In this document: in pieces, positions 17,475-26,380 of the stretch
Layout: the number at the start of each line of letters is the position of its first letter
How positions within the stretch are numbered: the first letter of the stretch is position 1
DNA from: HGM04593 sp045578665
GTDB lineage: Bacteria > Bacteroidota > Bacteroidia > Bacteroidales > Bacteroidaceae
Assembly: GCA_045578665.1 (NCBI GenBank)
Contig: JAZNKR010000182.1
Span: 1-32,577 of the forward strand
DNA: 32,577 nt
Direction: 5' to 3'
Program-made: the position numbers and the translations under genes
The notes under the pieces: model-generated
Told to the model about the DNA's origin: nothing
What the model saw: only the letters and a program-made list of their open reading frames with translations
Database searches by the model: none

Positions 17475-17779
17475 CACTAACATTGTACACCAAACACAAT
17501 GTCAGCAGAAGATGATAAGTCCTATTGCTAAGTAGATATTCCGGAAACACATCATCAGCAGCCCATTGCAGCCTTGGCTCCAACCATATAACCCAAGTCC
17601 TGTGAGGCAACTGCGCAGAAAACCATGAGGTAGACAAGGGGCAAACCAATTGAGAAGACAAGGATCGAAAGAGGCATTTCACGGACACCACACCGGCAAC
17701 AAGGACTACAGGCAAGGTTGCGCCTATGGCAAGAGACAGCCGCAAACACATTTTATAAACACACTAATGCAAATGAGTT
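17475..17779 (+). other. Long untranslated leader of the sigma operon
   Basis: About 305 nt between the candidate promoter and the sigma-factor start holds no convincing + strand gene; the longest item near its start is a 10-codon reading frame (17499-17531). On the - strand, two overlapping frames each contain a hydrophobic stretch (see findings). The leader is less A/T rich than the sequence just before it, as if it were constrained. Confidence 0.4.
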
Positions 17780-18442
17780 ATGTTTGAGGTTATAGATGAA
17801 AAATACAAAAAGCTGACAGACGAAGAAATCATCAAACTTGTTCTCTCCGGAAACGAAGAAGCAATGGCCTATCTGTTGTATGTGAGATACAGAGAAGACC
17901 TGAAGTTCTATACATGGCAATGCTTCTATTCTTATGAATACTACGAAGACCTTATTGACGATCTATACATACACCTCAAAGGCGACAACGATTGGCATCG
18001 TTTGAAGACGTTCTGCGGAAAGTCAAAATTCAGGACATGGTTACGCACAGTATCCACCCGCCTTTTCATGAGTAAAAGAAAGACATTGATAGATGCAGCC
18101 ACCGACGGCAACTCTATTAATGTAGAGACCGAAGAACGCAGATTGGAGCCCTCTGTCCAGGAGGCGGGCAATCAAAATTCAGTCATGTTGCTGGAAGCTA
18201 TAAACAGATTGGACAACGACCTCTACCGTTTCATTCTTATCAATGAGCTTTTAGGCTACAACCACAAGGAAATAGCAGAAATGCTTATAGAAAAAAGAAA
18301 AAAAGAAAACAAGAAAAGCACCTACCGTGGTGAGGAAGTTGTTCCCGATGCCCACTACATAGACATGAACAAGGCAAGAGCGCTCAGAGATGTCAAAAAG
18401 ATTGTTAATAAATTAAAAGAAGAATGGTATGGAAATAAGTGA
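17780..18442 (+). CDS. ECF-like RNA polymerase sigma factor
   Basis: 220 residues. Region 2 is clear at about 25-105 (..YYEDLIDDLYIHL.., ..SKFRTWLRTVSTRLF..), matching the promoter-melting and core-binding helices of group 4 sigma factors. Region 4 begins near 145 (..LDNDLYRFILINELLGYNHKEIAEML) but instead of the short turn and recognition helix it has a charged insertion of about 25 residues (IEKRKKENKKSTYRGEEVV..) before NKARALRDVKKIVNKLKEEW. The insertion would sit in or beside the helix-turn-helix and may alter promoter recognition or be a docking site for a regulator. First gene of the long operon; overlaps the next gene by 14 nt. Likely drives this operon or its targets, but no target promoter is identifiable. 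Confidence 0.8.
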   Translation: MFEVIDEKYKKLTDEEIIKLVLSGNEEAMAYLLYVRYREDLKFYTWQCFYSYEYYEDLIDDLYIHLKGDNDWHRLKTFCGKSKFRTWLRTVSTRLFMSKRKTLIDAATDGNSINVETEERRLEPSVQEAGNQNSVMLLEAINRLDNDLYRFILINELLGYNHKEIAEMLIEKRKKENKKSTYRGEEVVPDAHYIDMNKARALRDVKKIVNKLKEEWYGNK

Positions 18443-18782
18443 TGAATTAATTGCCTGTTACATTGAAGGAACAGCTACCCCCGAAGAAAGGAACTTCGTC
18501 AGGGATTACTTAAGCAATCATCCCGAAGAGTATGAGTTCATACTCCACCTAATGGATGACTACTCGGAAGATTACAGTAAAGAAGAGGAAACTACAAGCC
18601 ACAATTGCATTTCAATGAATGCCGACGGAGTATGCGACATCGCATATTCCGCGGCGGCATTTGCCCCCATGCAGAATAGGTTCCTACATCCTAAGAACAA
18701 ACCCAAAATTACAAGCCTCAATAAAGATATATATGAAAGATTAAAAAGAATGAATTCAGAATTAGACGATATTTTAGAATAG
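18429..18782 (+). CDS. Small soluble anti-sigma-like protein
   Basis: 117 residues. The N-terminal 45 residues (DELIACYIEGTATPEERNFV..YLSNHPEEYE) follow the helical pattern of anti-sigma N-terminal domains, which sequester ECF factors, but lack the His/Cys zinc ligands. There is no transmembrane segment, unlike most Bacteroidetes anti-sigma factors, so release of the sigma would depend on a cytoplasmic signal. The middle is acidic and the C-terminal 30 residues are a charged helix. Gene overlap with the sigma factor (start inside its last codons) implies translational coupling and supports a regulator/partner role. Function is inferred from pattern and position only. Confidence 0.55.
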   Translation: MEISDELIACYIEGTATPEERNFVRDYLSNHPEEYEFILHLMDDYSEDYSKEEETTSHNCISMNADGVCDIAYSAAAFAPMQNRFLHPKNKPKITSLNKDIYERLKRMNSELDDILE

Positions 18783-18860
18783 ATAGATAAATATTAACAA
18801 GAATAGCAGAACTGCATACAACGGAAAGGCTATGTAAGAACAGGGCAAAGTATAAGAAGC

Positions 18861-19652
18861 ATGAATAGTTTTTCAGAAAAATATTCAATATTGAAGAATA
18901 GGGCAGAGAGAATTATAACATCTGTCAAAAATTCGAAATTTCTTTCACTGAAGAAAGAAGAGACCTTTCCCTACACCTATCCTTGTGACAATTACATAGA
19001 AACTATCCTATCAAACAAATTGGTATGCATGACTCTACAATCATTCGCTGAAAGATATTGCAAGAAGCAGATACATGATATAAAATCATCAGCGTTGCAA
19101 ATCACACAAGACAATTATCCCCGGCTATACGAACTATTCAGAAGTTGCTGCAAGACATTGGCCATAAAGAACATTCCTGGAATTTATACAACGGCGCGGC
19201 TAAAAGGCATAAACGCATTGAGCGTAGGTACAGACAACACTCCCATTATCCTCATAAGCCGAAGAGCATCGATATGTTTGTCAGACGGAGAACTCAAATT
19301 CATGATAGGACACGAATTAGGACACATACTTCAGAAGAATCTCATGTGCCACACCATCAAAGGACTGCTGGACAATCTGAAAAACAAATCCGAAGTATTG
19401 GGTAACATAGTCTCAGACATGATAGAAGTGCCACTGAACCAATGGCATCGATGCACAGAAATCACAGCAGACCGTGCCGGATATTTGTGCTGTAAAAATG
19501 TGAATGAAATAGAAATGCTGTTCCATAAGACAATAGAAAAGAAATCAATAGAAGGTTACAAGAATTACCTGGAACTGTTCAGGCACTATCCGCTAATACA
19601 ATCAAGAATAGAAAAACTGAAAGAATTTGAACAGATAATAAAAAACAAATAA
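18861..19652 (+). CDS. M48-like zinc metallopeptidase (first)
   Basis: 263 residues, no signal peptide. The zinc site HELGH is at 151-155 and the third ligand is Glu200 in EITADRAG, the M48 arrangement. There are no evident transmembrane helices, whereas HtpX/Ste24 types are membrane proteins, so this is a cytosolic stand-alone M48 domain. The N-terminal 90 residues are charged and helical and resemble the corresponding parts of the other two peptidases here. It is the most diverged of the three. Placed between the sigma/anti-sigma pair and the large GTPase, it could process the anti-sigma factor or be switched by the GTPases. Both are inference. Confidence 0.82.
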   Translation: MNSFSEKYSILKNRAERIITSVKNSKFLSLKKEETFPYTYPCDNYIETILSNKLVCMTLQSFAERYCKKQIHDIKSSALQITQDNYPRLYELFRSCCKTLAIKNIPGIYTTARLKGINALSVGTDNTPIILISRRASICLSDGELKFMIGHELGHILQKNLMCHTIKGLLDNLKNKSEVLGNIVSDMIEVPLNQWHRCTEITADRAGYLCCKNVNEIEMLFHKTIEKKSIEGYKNYLELFRHYPLIQSRIEKLKEFEQIIKNK

Positions 19653-19676
19653 TAACAATATAAAACACACAGAACA

Positions 19677-22052
19677 ATGCCTACAATATCAGAAAGAATT
19701 GATAGTATCCTCGACAGACGATTGGGTCGAGGCTTATTTCAAGGACAAGGACGACTTCATGAAGTTGAAGAACGGATAAACAAATTAAGGATAGTCAAAG
19801 ATAGAATAAACGAACTTGACGCATTAATAGCCACCATATCTACGCAAATAGAGCAAAAACAGGGTGAATACTTCGATATATTCGTCAAAGACCCTGAAGC
19901 CATATCCCTATTCAAGAATGTCTCTTGCAATAAAGCCAAAAACAAGTTGGATCAATTGCTCGCAGAACTTGAAGATTTAAAAAAGCGATTCGAGCGCGAA
20001 GCATTGCGCATTGCATTCATCGGCTACGAAAGACAAGGCAAGAGCACATTCCTACAATCAATGACAGGTCTTCCCAATGAGATAATTCCTGCCTATGATG
20101 GCACAAGTTGCACAGGAGCCGTTTCTATCATCCACAATACCGACGCACCGCTACGCGTAGAAATAGAATTCTGTACAGCTGCTGAATTTATCGATAATCT
20201 CAAAAGCAAACTCAAAGGCTTGTTCCCCGACCGCACATTCATAATAAACAATTTGGAAGATATCAGAAAGATAGATATCAGCGGATACGAAGGCGACGAT
20301 GCCCTCGAAGTTCAAAGAATGATTAACGAGAAAATGATCGGGCACCTTGACGATTACAGCTATTTACTTGGTAGTGGTATAGTTACCTACGACGACAAGG
20401 ATGTCATAATGGAACATGTTGCTCAGTACAGAGAATACGAAGAGATACCCGAGGGAGAAGACCCTGATAAATTCATAGAAAGAGTTAAGGAAAGAGACGA
20501 AAATTACAAACCCACAAAAATAGTATACCGTAAACCATACTATAAATACCTTGCAGTAAAATCAGTAAACATATATTGCCCATTCCTCAATCAGGATTGT
20601 GGAAAAATCGAATTTGTCGACACTATCGGATTAGGAGCATCAGTAAATGCCGAAGGAATAGAACGGGAAATGTTCCGCGTATTACGTGAAGATTGCGACG
20701 CTGCCATTGATGTCTTTTGCCCCAGCCCCACAGGAGGAGCCCTGGATCAACGCCAAAGAAGAATATTCAACAAGATAAAAGAACAGATGGGCTCCCGCTC
20801 CCCGCGTCTATGGATGGCCTATGCAATAAATGGAATTCCCAATGGAGACAAAGCCAACATCCAGAATATACCCGACATAAAAGCCGAGATGGCAGCTATG
20901 GGCGAAACACATCCTTTCGGATTTTACACAGATGTAAATGCAGCCGACAGAAAAGATGTCAACGAAAAATTGCTTGTTCCGGTTTTGGAACTCATCACAA
21001 AAAACCTTGAGTCCCTCGATCAGGCACTTGTAGACAAAGTTGATGCCCTCACCAAAGAGACATACAACGAATGTCTCAATCTCGTACAGTCTGCCAACGA
21101 AGTTACATCGTCAAGCACACAGTTCAATTCTGACGTCCTCACACTCTTCGTCAACAAACTATACCCCAATATAAAAACGGCTTTCACTGAGGCGATGAAC
21201 GAAATCGACCTGAACGGATATGCCAAAAAACGAGAAGAGAAATGTACCGAACTGGAGGACGCATACAAAGTAGTAATTGACAACTTATACGATTTTGTAA
21301 AGGACGAGGAGGTCATACTCCGACAATTCCAAACAGGCGCGCTTCTAACCCCGGGCGTAGTATTCGAAGAACATATCGAACAGATACGAAACGATATATT
21401 CACAGCATTTGAAAACGTCAATGCCAATGTCCTATATCCTCTACAAGAAAAGGTCAAGACAGACCTGATTGAGATACTATACGAAAAAGGACTGATGAAG
21501 AATCTGCCCACCGTTATCGACTCTCCCTCGAAAGAATGGCTCCAAAGCATCATCGACAACTATGTGGACGAAAAGAGCTTCCCCCATCTCCACAAGGCAC
21601 TCCGCTTCATCCTCGACTACCAAATAAACATTGAAGGTCTTGTAGAATACAATGTAACAAAGAGTCTATACATTATAGACAGAACACATAAGAATTTTAT
21701 CGGCTACTGTGGAGGACAATCAGACGTATTCGAAGAGAAGGCGTCATTTGTATGGCAAGAACTGATGAACAGCATCCGCCGCGTGCAAAAGAACCTGAGG
21801 ACATGGATAGACGAGTTCGCATTGATTCCCAGCCACTCATTCTACAGCCGCGTGCACAAGTTCTACATCAAAGTACTCACAGACAAAGGCGGTGTAGAAG
21901 ATTTCGACAGATTCTATCGTTCAAACATGGGCATAATATGGTCCGATGAAATAAGCGCATCCGGTCAAGCACAGAAAGCATTCGGCGATTGGACAAACAG
22001 AACAAAGAACCTTCAGGACATAATCAACAGTAAAACCTTTAATATTAAATAA
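19677..22052 (+). CDS. Dynamin-like large GTPase
   Basis: 791 residues, cytosolic. An N-terminal coiled coil (about 25-110, Leu/Ile heptads) leads into a GTPase domain: P-loop GYERQGKST (116-124), switch-I Thr in DGTSCTG, and G3 D-T-I-G (Asp315-Gly318). A long helical region (about 440-780) follows, as in bacterial dynamin-like proteins that remodel or tether membranes. There are no transmembrane segments. An acidic stretch (..EYEEIPEGEDPDKFIERVKERDENYKPT..) lies inside the G domain between switch I and G3. The stop is 2 nt before the next GTPase. In family terms such proteins can act in membrane repair or phage defence. Here it may be the membrane-acting module of the operon, but this is inferred. 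Confidence 0.75.
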   Translation: MPTISERIDSILDRRLGRGLFQGQGRLHEVEERINKLRIVKDRINELDALIATISTQIEQKQGEYFDIFVKDPEAISLFKNVSCNKAKNKLDQLLAELEDLKKRFEREALRIAFIGYERQGKSTFLQSMTGLPNEIIPAYDGTSCTGAVSIIHNTDAPLRVEIEFCTAAEFIDNLKSKLKGLFPDRTFIINNLEDIRKIDISGYEGDDALEVQRMINEKMIGHLDDYSYLLGSGIVTYDDKDVIMEHVAQYREYEEIPEGEDPDKFIERVKERDENYKPTKIVYRKPYYKYLAVKSVNIYCPFLNQDCGKIEFVDTIGLGASVNAEGIEREMFRVLREDCDAAIDVFCPSPTGGALDQRQRRIFNKIKEQMGSRSPRLWMAYAINGIPNGDKANIQNIPDIKAEMAAMGETHPFGFYTDVNAADRKDVNEKLLVPVLELITKNLESLDQALVDKVDALTKETYNECLNLVQSANEVTSSSTQFNSDVLTLFVNKLYPNIKTAFTEAMNEIDLNGYAKKREEKCTELEDAYKVVIDNLYDFVKDEEVILRQFQTGALLTPGVVFEEHIEQIRNDIFTAFENVNANVLYPLQEKVKTDLIEILYEKGLMKNLPTVIDSPSKEWLQSIIDNYVDEKSFPHLHKALRFILDYQINIEGLVEYNVTKSLYIIDRTHKNFIGYCGGQSDVFEEKASFVWQELMNSIRRVQKNLRTWIDEFALIPSHSFYSRVHKFYIKVLTDKGGVEDFDRFYRSNMGIIWSDEISASGQAQKAFGDWTNRTKNLQDIINSKTFNIK

Positions 22053-22054
22053 CT

Positions 22055-23104
22055 ATGGTATTTGGTAAAATAATAGACATATTTAGAGACAAAACAGCCA
22101 GTGCAATAGCAGATGCGCCGATAATAAAAGCCACAATGTTGGGTCCACGCGCAGTAGGCAAGACCACTATCATGGCATCCATATTCAATGAATCCAGAGA
22201 CAGCATTGCCGGCAAGAATTTGTTCTTTCGCCCCGAGGCAGTGTGCGGCAAAAAACTTACAGACAAAAGGTTGCAATTGATAGATATCATTGAAAAAAAG
22301 GGCGATTTCAACGACAAGCCCAATACCGGAGCAATCAAAGCCAGCAATACTGTAGACCCTTTTGACTTTGAGATGGGAATAACAGGAAGGGAGAAATCAG
22401 TAGATATCAAAATCACAGATTTCCCCGGCGAGTACCTCGACTCACAACCCCAAACAGTGAGCAACTTCATTGCAGAATCGCACATTGTAATGGTAGCTAT
22501 CGACACCCCCTATCTGATGGAAGAGGGCGGTAAGTACAACGAACAGAAGAACGAAGTCTCTAAGGTGGTATCATTCCTCACGACAAACAGCGAATCGATA
22601 AAGAACAAACTGATTCTCCTTGTCCCGTTGAAGTGCGAACGCTACTTTCACAACTGCATGATGGAGCAAGTGGCAGCAAGGGTAAAAATCGCATATGATT
22701 TGCTGCTGAAATCATGCAAGGAAAACAACACAGCATGCGTAATTGCCCCCATACAGACACTCGGAGGTGTTGAATTTGACAAATTCGTAGACAACACAGA
22801 CCCCATTAGCAAGGAGAGACTCACCAAGCTGTCAACATACAGATTTTATGGAAAGGAGCCTAAATATACACCCATGTTCTGTGTGCAGCCATTGTACTAT
22901 CTTTTGACCTACGTAGCAAATTATTACGAATGGAGCAAAGGACAACCCAAAAGTATCTTTGATAGACTTAAGGAATCTCTGATATCGGTATTAAAAGATG
23001 ATGATGAATTTTTCCACGAGATAAAAAAATTATCGGGCAATATCATCACCGATAAAACAGGCTATTCAATAGTAATTAACAACACAATTCTAAACATAAA
23101 ATAA
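22055..23104 (+). CDS. Small GTPase-like protein A of the four-paralogue set
   Basis: 349 residues. P-loop GPRAVGKTT (30-38), G3 ITDFPGEY (D-x-x-G), the family block A-I-D-T-P-Y-L-M-E and the motif V-P-L-K-C-E-R-Y where other GTPases have NKxD. It is the most divergent of the four: its C-terminal YTPMFCVQPLYYLL replaces the PHNCEQ signature shared by the others, and it lacks their PGTNITR segment. Its N-terminus has about 20 extra residues (MVFGKIIDIFRDKTASAIAD). It follows the dynamin-like gene by 2 nt, so the two products may be made in fixed ratio and work together. Probably a TRAFAC-class GTPase of the kind found in predicted conflict systems; exact family uncertain. Confidence 0.65.
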   Translation: MVFGKIIDIFRDKTASAIADAPIIKATMLGPRAVGKTTIMASIFNESRDSIAGKNLFFRPEAVCGKKLTDKRLQLIDIIEKKGDFNDKPNTGAIKASNTVDPFDFEMGITGREKSVDIKITDFPGEYLDSQPQTVSNFIAESHIVMVAIDTPYLMEEGGKYNEQKNEVSKVVSFLTTNSESIKNKLILLVPLKCERYFHNCMMEQVAARVKIAYDLLLKSCKENNTACVIAPIQTLGGVEFDKFVDNTDPISKERLTKLSTYRFYGKEPKYTPMFCVQPLYYLLTYVANYYEWSKGQPKSIFDRLKESLISVLKDDDEFFHEIKKLSGNIITDKTGYSIVINNTILNIK

Positions 23105-23114
23105 TAACTATATT

Positions 23115-24260
23115 ATGGCACTAAAAGTTTTGATGATGGGTGGACGCCGTTGTGGCAAGACATCTGCACTTGCAAGCCTTTTCGACCAATCAATCAACGG
23201 AGAAGTCAATAATCATTTTACAATCGCTGATACAACAACAATCCAAGTAAGAGACGGCGAAAAAATAGATATGCTCAGCAACAAACGTCTTGAGCTTATA
23301 AATTCTATAGAAAGGGGAGGAAACAATACATTCCTGGTAGACCAAGCTCCTACCAATAAATACTGGGACTACACGCTTAAAGTGCAGATTCCCGGAAATA
23401 CAAGAAAATACTTGGAGATGGTTTTTCGCGACTCCGCAGGAGAATTCTTTGAGGTTGGCAACCAATATCACAATGATACCATCGCTTTTATACAAGAGTG
23501 CGATGTATTTGTTATTGTTGTCGACACACCGTATATGATGGAAGGTACAAATGCCGAAAAAGAAGCTGCCAATGTAACTGATTCAATCCACACATTCCTT
23601 ACACACATGGATACAAGTAAGGCCAAACAGGTGATTTTTGTTCCCGTAAAATGCGAGAAATGGGTAAAAGAAGGGAAAATTGACAAAGTTACAGATACTG
23701 TAAAGAAATTATATGCCGCAACTTTCAACGCATTGATGGCGATAAACAATATAGAAGTAAGTATCATCCCCATCGAAACCGCAGGAGATATAATATTCGA
23801 AGAGTTGAGAGAACCATATATATTGTACAACAATATTACCGGGAAACAACAGAAGTGTTCTAAGACATCAGAAAAATCAGTTGTTTTGTATAATGGAAAT
23901 AATTACAGATTGACTGCAAATGATATATTAAACGAAGACCTGGAAGGAATATTCCCAGGAACCAATATCACCCGCCCCGCGGCATGGTACAGCCTCAGAC
24001 ACGAACCCAAAGCGGAATATACTCCCCACAACTGTGAACAACTTTCGCTTCATATTCTCAGATTTATGTTCAACAAACAAAAAAATGAAACGTATGGAGG
24101 CTTCATAGGTTGGCTTTTAAAATCTTTCTTCGGAACTATTACTATGGAAGAGATGGAGAATGCATTGATAGAATTAAGAATGGCCAATTTAATAAAGGAC
24201 AGCGGCGAAGGCATCACTATTCTGAAGAGTTGTTACCTTGGCATTAATGCAGACAAGTAG
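23115..24260 (+). CDS. Small GTPase-like protein B of the set
   Basis: 381 residues. P-loop G-G-R-R-C-G-K-T close to the N-terminus (9-16), G3 RDSAGEFFE, V-V-D-T-P-Y-M-M-E-G, and V-P-V-K-C-E-K-W in the place of NKxD. The C-terminal half has FPGTNITRPAAWYSLRHEP and YTPHNCEQLSLHIL, then a helical tail (..TMEEMENALIELRMANLIKDSGEGITIL) that resembles a small winged-helix. It is the closest relative of the next GTPase. No signal peptide or membrane segment. Begins 10 bp after GTPase A. The shared C-terminal signature is not one I can tie to a named domain. Confidence 0.68.
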   Translation: MALKVLMMGGRRCGKTSALASLFDQSINGEVNNHFTIADTTTIQVRDGEKIDMLSNKRLELINSIERGGNNTFLVDQAPTNKYWDYTLKVQIPGNTRKYLEMVFRDSAGEFFEVGNQYHNDTIAFIQECDVFVIVVDTPYMMEGTNAEKEAANVTDSIHTFLTHMDTSKAKQVIFVPVKCEKWVKEGKIDKVTDTVKKLYAATFNALMAINNIEVSIIPIETAGDIIFEELREPYILYNNITGKQQKCSKTSEKSVVLYNGNNYRLTANDILNEDLEGIFPGTNITRPAAWYSLRHEPKAEYTPHNCEQLSLHILRFMFNKQKNETYGGFIGWLLKSFFGTITMEEMENALIELRMANLIKDSGEGITILKSCYLGINADK

Positions 24261-24284
24261 GATAATAAAACAAAAGCACCAATA

Positions 24285-24325
24285 CTTGCCCGATGCAGAA
24301 GCGGCATATCCTATGCATCGGCAAG
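24285..24325 (+). promoter_or_regulatory. Hairpin between GTPases B and C
   Basis: Arms 24285-24297 and 24314-24325 pair over 12 bp with one bulged C, around a 16-nt loop. It lies in a 137-bp gap, the longest between any two genes from the first M48 gene to the end of the operon. No T tract follows, so an RNA processing or stability element is more likely than a terminator. Confidence 0.5.
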
Positions 24326-24397
24326 CATTGTGCTATTCTTCAAAAGCCATTAGCACATTTCACCGACACCACGCTCTGTATAAAAATAGAATACACC

Positions 24398-25513
24398 ATG
24401 GCACCTCTAAGAGTTTTAATGATGGGTGGATACCGTTGTGGCAAGACATCTGCACTTGCAAGCCTTTTCGACCAAACAATACACGGATCTATCAAGGAAC
24501 ATTTTACTATTTCTGATACAACAAAAGTCCAAGAAAGAGATGGCGATAGAATAGAATCGCTTTGCAACAAACGCCTCGAGATTATAAACTATATAGAACG
24601 AGGCGAACATAACACATTTTTGGCAGACCAAGCACCAACTCAAAATTTTTGGGACTACAAACTTAAGGTGCAAGTACCGGAAACAAACAGAAAAATGGAG
24701 ATAATTTTCCGTGATTCCCCCGGAAGTGTTTTCGATTCGGAAGGACAACACCACTATGCTGAAATCGTAAATTATCTCCATGATTGCGATGTATTTATTG
24801 TCTTTGTCGACACGCCATATATGATGGAAGGTACAACAGACGAAAAAAAAGCTGCAAATGTAACGGACTCAATCAACTCACTCCTGACACAAATTGATAC
24901 AACAAAAGCCAAACAGGTGATTTTTGTTCCCGTAAAATGCGAGAAATGGGTAAAGGAGGGAAAAATCGACGAAGTAACCGAAGCTGTAGAAAAGCTATAT
25001 TCAACAATAATAACAGCATTAAAGGCAATAGACAATATAGAAATAAGCATCATTCCTGTTGAAACAGCTGGAGATATAATTTTCGAAGAACTAAGAGAGC
25101 CTTACCTGCTTAATGACATGAGAAACAGATGCTGTAAAATAACGGATAAGGTTGTGGCATTGAGCAATGGTAAACTTCACAGATTAACAGACAACAAACA
25201 ACTTTTTGACGACCCCAATGCGATATATCCCGGAACTAACATCACACGCCGCAACGCATGGTACAAACTAAGGCATGAACCGAAAGCGCAATATACCCCA
25301 CATAACTGCGAGCAGATACTGCTTCACATCCTCAAATTCATTTCTAAAAGGGTAATCAAGGAAATTAAATTTGGAGGACCTATAGACATACTGTTTCACC
25401 ATATGTTGGTAGAAAAACTACATATGGCTTCAGATATTTTGGATACAATTCACGACAACAAGCTAATAAAGGAAAACTGCGAAGGTATTAAAATACTAAA
25501 ACCATTACAATAA
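24398..25513 (+). CDS. Small GTPase-like protein C of the set
   Basis: 371 residues from the chosen ATG. The frame is open from 24293, but 24398 is preferred because the product then begins MAPLRVLMMGGYRCGKTS, collinear with B (MALKVLMMGGRRCGKTS), and the upstream part contains the intercistronic hairpin. P-loop at 10-17, G3 RDSPGSVFD, V-F-V-D-T-P-Y-M-M-E-G, V-P-V-K-C-E-K-W, PGTNITRRNAWYKLRHEP and YTPHNCEQILLHIL. The tail after residue 325 differs from B. Two blocks of 43 and 47 bp are identical to B. The stop lies 6 nt before the tail-anchored partner gene. Confidence 0.68.
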   Translation: MAPLRVLMMGGYRCGKTSALASLFDQTIHGSIKEHFTISDTTKVQERDGDRIESLCNKRLEIINYIERGEHNTFLADQAPTQNFWDYKLKVQVPETNRKMEIIFRDSPGSVFDSEGQHHYAEIVNYLHDCDVFIVFVDTPYMMEGTTDEKKAANVTDSINSLLTQIDTTKAKQVIFVPVKCEKWVKEGKIDEVTEAVEKLYSTIITALKAIDNIEISIIPVETAGDIIFEELREPYLLNDMRNRCCKITDKVVALSNGKLHRLTDNKQLFDDPNAIYPGTNITRRNAWYKLRHEPKAQYTPHNCEQILLHILKFISKRVIKEIKFGGPIDILFHHMLVEKLHMASDILDTIHDNKLIKENCEGIKILKPLQ

Positions 25514-25519
25514 TACATT

Positions 25520-26356
25520 ATGCTAAAATACTATTCATACTACAATGTAGGCGGATACAAAGATATGTATCTTGGAGATTCAACCATGTCATCAGAACAT
25601 ACTTATTTCATCCCATTGCTTCCCGTGTGGAAGAAGAGGGCGGAATCAGGAGACTCTTCCTTGACAGAAAAAGTTGAATCACTGGAAAAACTTCCAAAGA
25701 TAAACATCCTCACAATGGAGACAAACTACGGCTTGCCGACATCAGCAAGAACACTTATCTCACACGGCGGATACAAAATATATCTATCTCTGTGCGATAC
25801 AGGAGAAAGCATCTTCTCGATTCGCGACATCAAAAGCAACAATTTGGATGAATCGGGAAGAGCAACCCCATTCCTCTTCTTGGCTGTAGGAACAACCGAA
25901 GCCGATAAACAGGTACTTGAAAAGTTGGCTGCATATGCAGTCTCACACACAAAAGCATTCTCAAGCAATCTTGCCGATTTATTCCAATACGACAACAAGT
26001 GCAATGGCATTTCATTCAATCTCAAGGGTCTCAACAATCTAATAGAGAGCATAGCAAGAAATCACAGCAATTCGTTTACAACCCGCTCGGGCAATGTCAC
26101 CGTTGAATTGAAGAATGGAGAAATATCACTGCTTGTTCTTCCCGAAGGCATTGACAAGACAACAGCCATAAAAGAGCAGAATCTCAAAGACAAAAGAGTA
26201 AGATTCTTAAAGATGGCAAATTCCGGCTCATCGTCAGATTGCTACCTGGAAGATGACAACTCGCCAATATCCAACAAGATGCTTCTTTACGGCATAGGCG
26301 GAGCTATCATCATAGCTGTATGTTGCATATTGTGGTATATATTCAACAACAACTAA
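25520..26356 (+). CDS. Tail-anchored GTPase-partner protein (first)
   Basis: 278 residues. It begins MLKYYSYYNVGGYKDMYLG, almost the same as the second partner protein at 27627, and the two align over about 200 residues (..ISHGGYKIYLSLCDTGESIFSIRDIKSNN..). The C-terminal 20 residues (..YGIGGAIIIAVCCILWYIF..) are a single transmembrane helix with no signal peptide, so it is tail-anchored with the N-terminal domain in the cytosol. Its place right after GTPase C suggests it is the membrane partner, perhaps a GTPase-activating or receptor component similar in role to GAP1 proteins of predicted GTPase conflict systems. That link is by position and a vague N-terminal resemblance only. Confidence 0.5.
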   Translation: MLKYYSYYNVGGYKDMYLGDSTMSSEHTYFIPLLPVWKKRAESGDSSLTEKVESLEKLPKINILTMETNYGLPTSARTLISHGGYKIYLSLCDTGESIFSIRDIKSNNLDESGRATPFLFLAVGTTEADKQVLEKLAAYAVSHTKAFSSNLADLFQYDNKCNGISFNLKGLNNLIESIARNHSNSFTTRSGNVTVELKNGEISLLVLPEGIDKTTAIKEQNLKDKRVRFLKMANSGSSSDCYLEDDNSPISNKMLLYGIGGAIIIAVCCILWYIFNNN

Positions 26357-26380
26357 GAAACCAAACAAATCCCGGGAAAT

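Noticed and set aside
24293..24397. N-terminal 35-residue extension of GTPase C
   Set aside because: The extension has no counterpart in GTPases B or D, overlaps an intercistronic hairpin, and the ATG at 24398 gives a start collinear with B.
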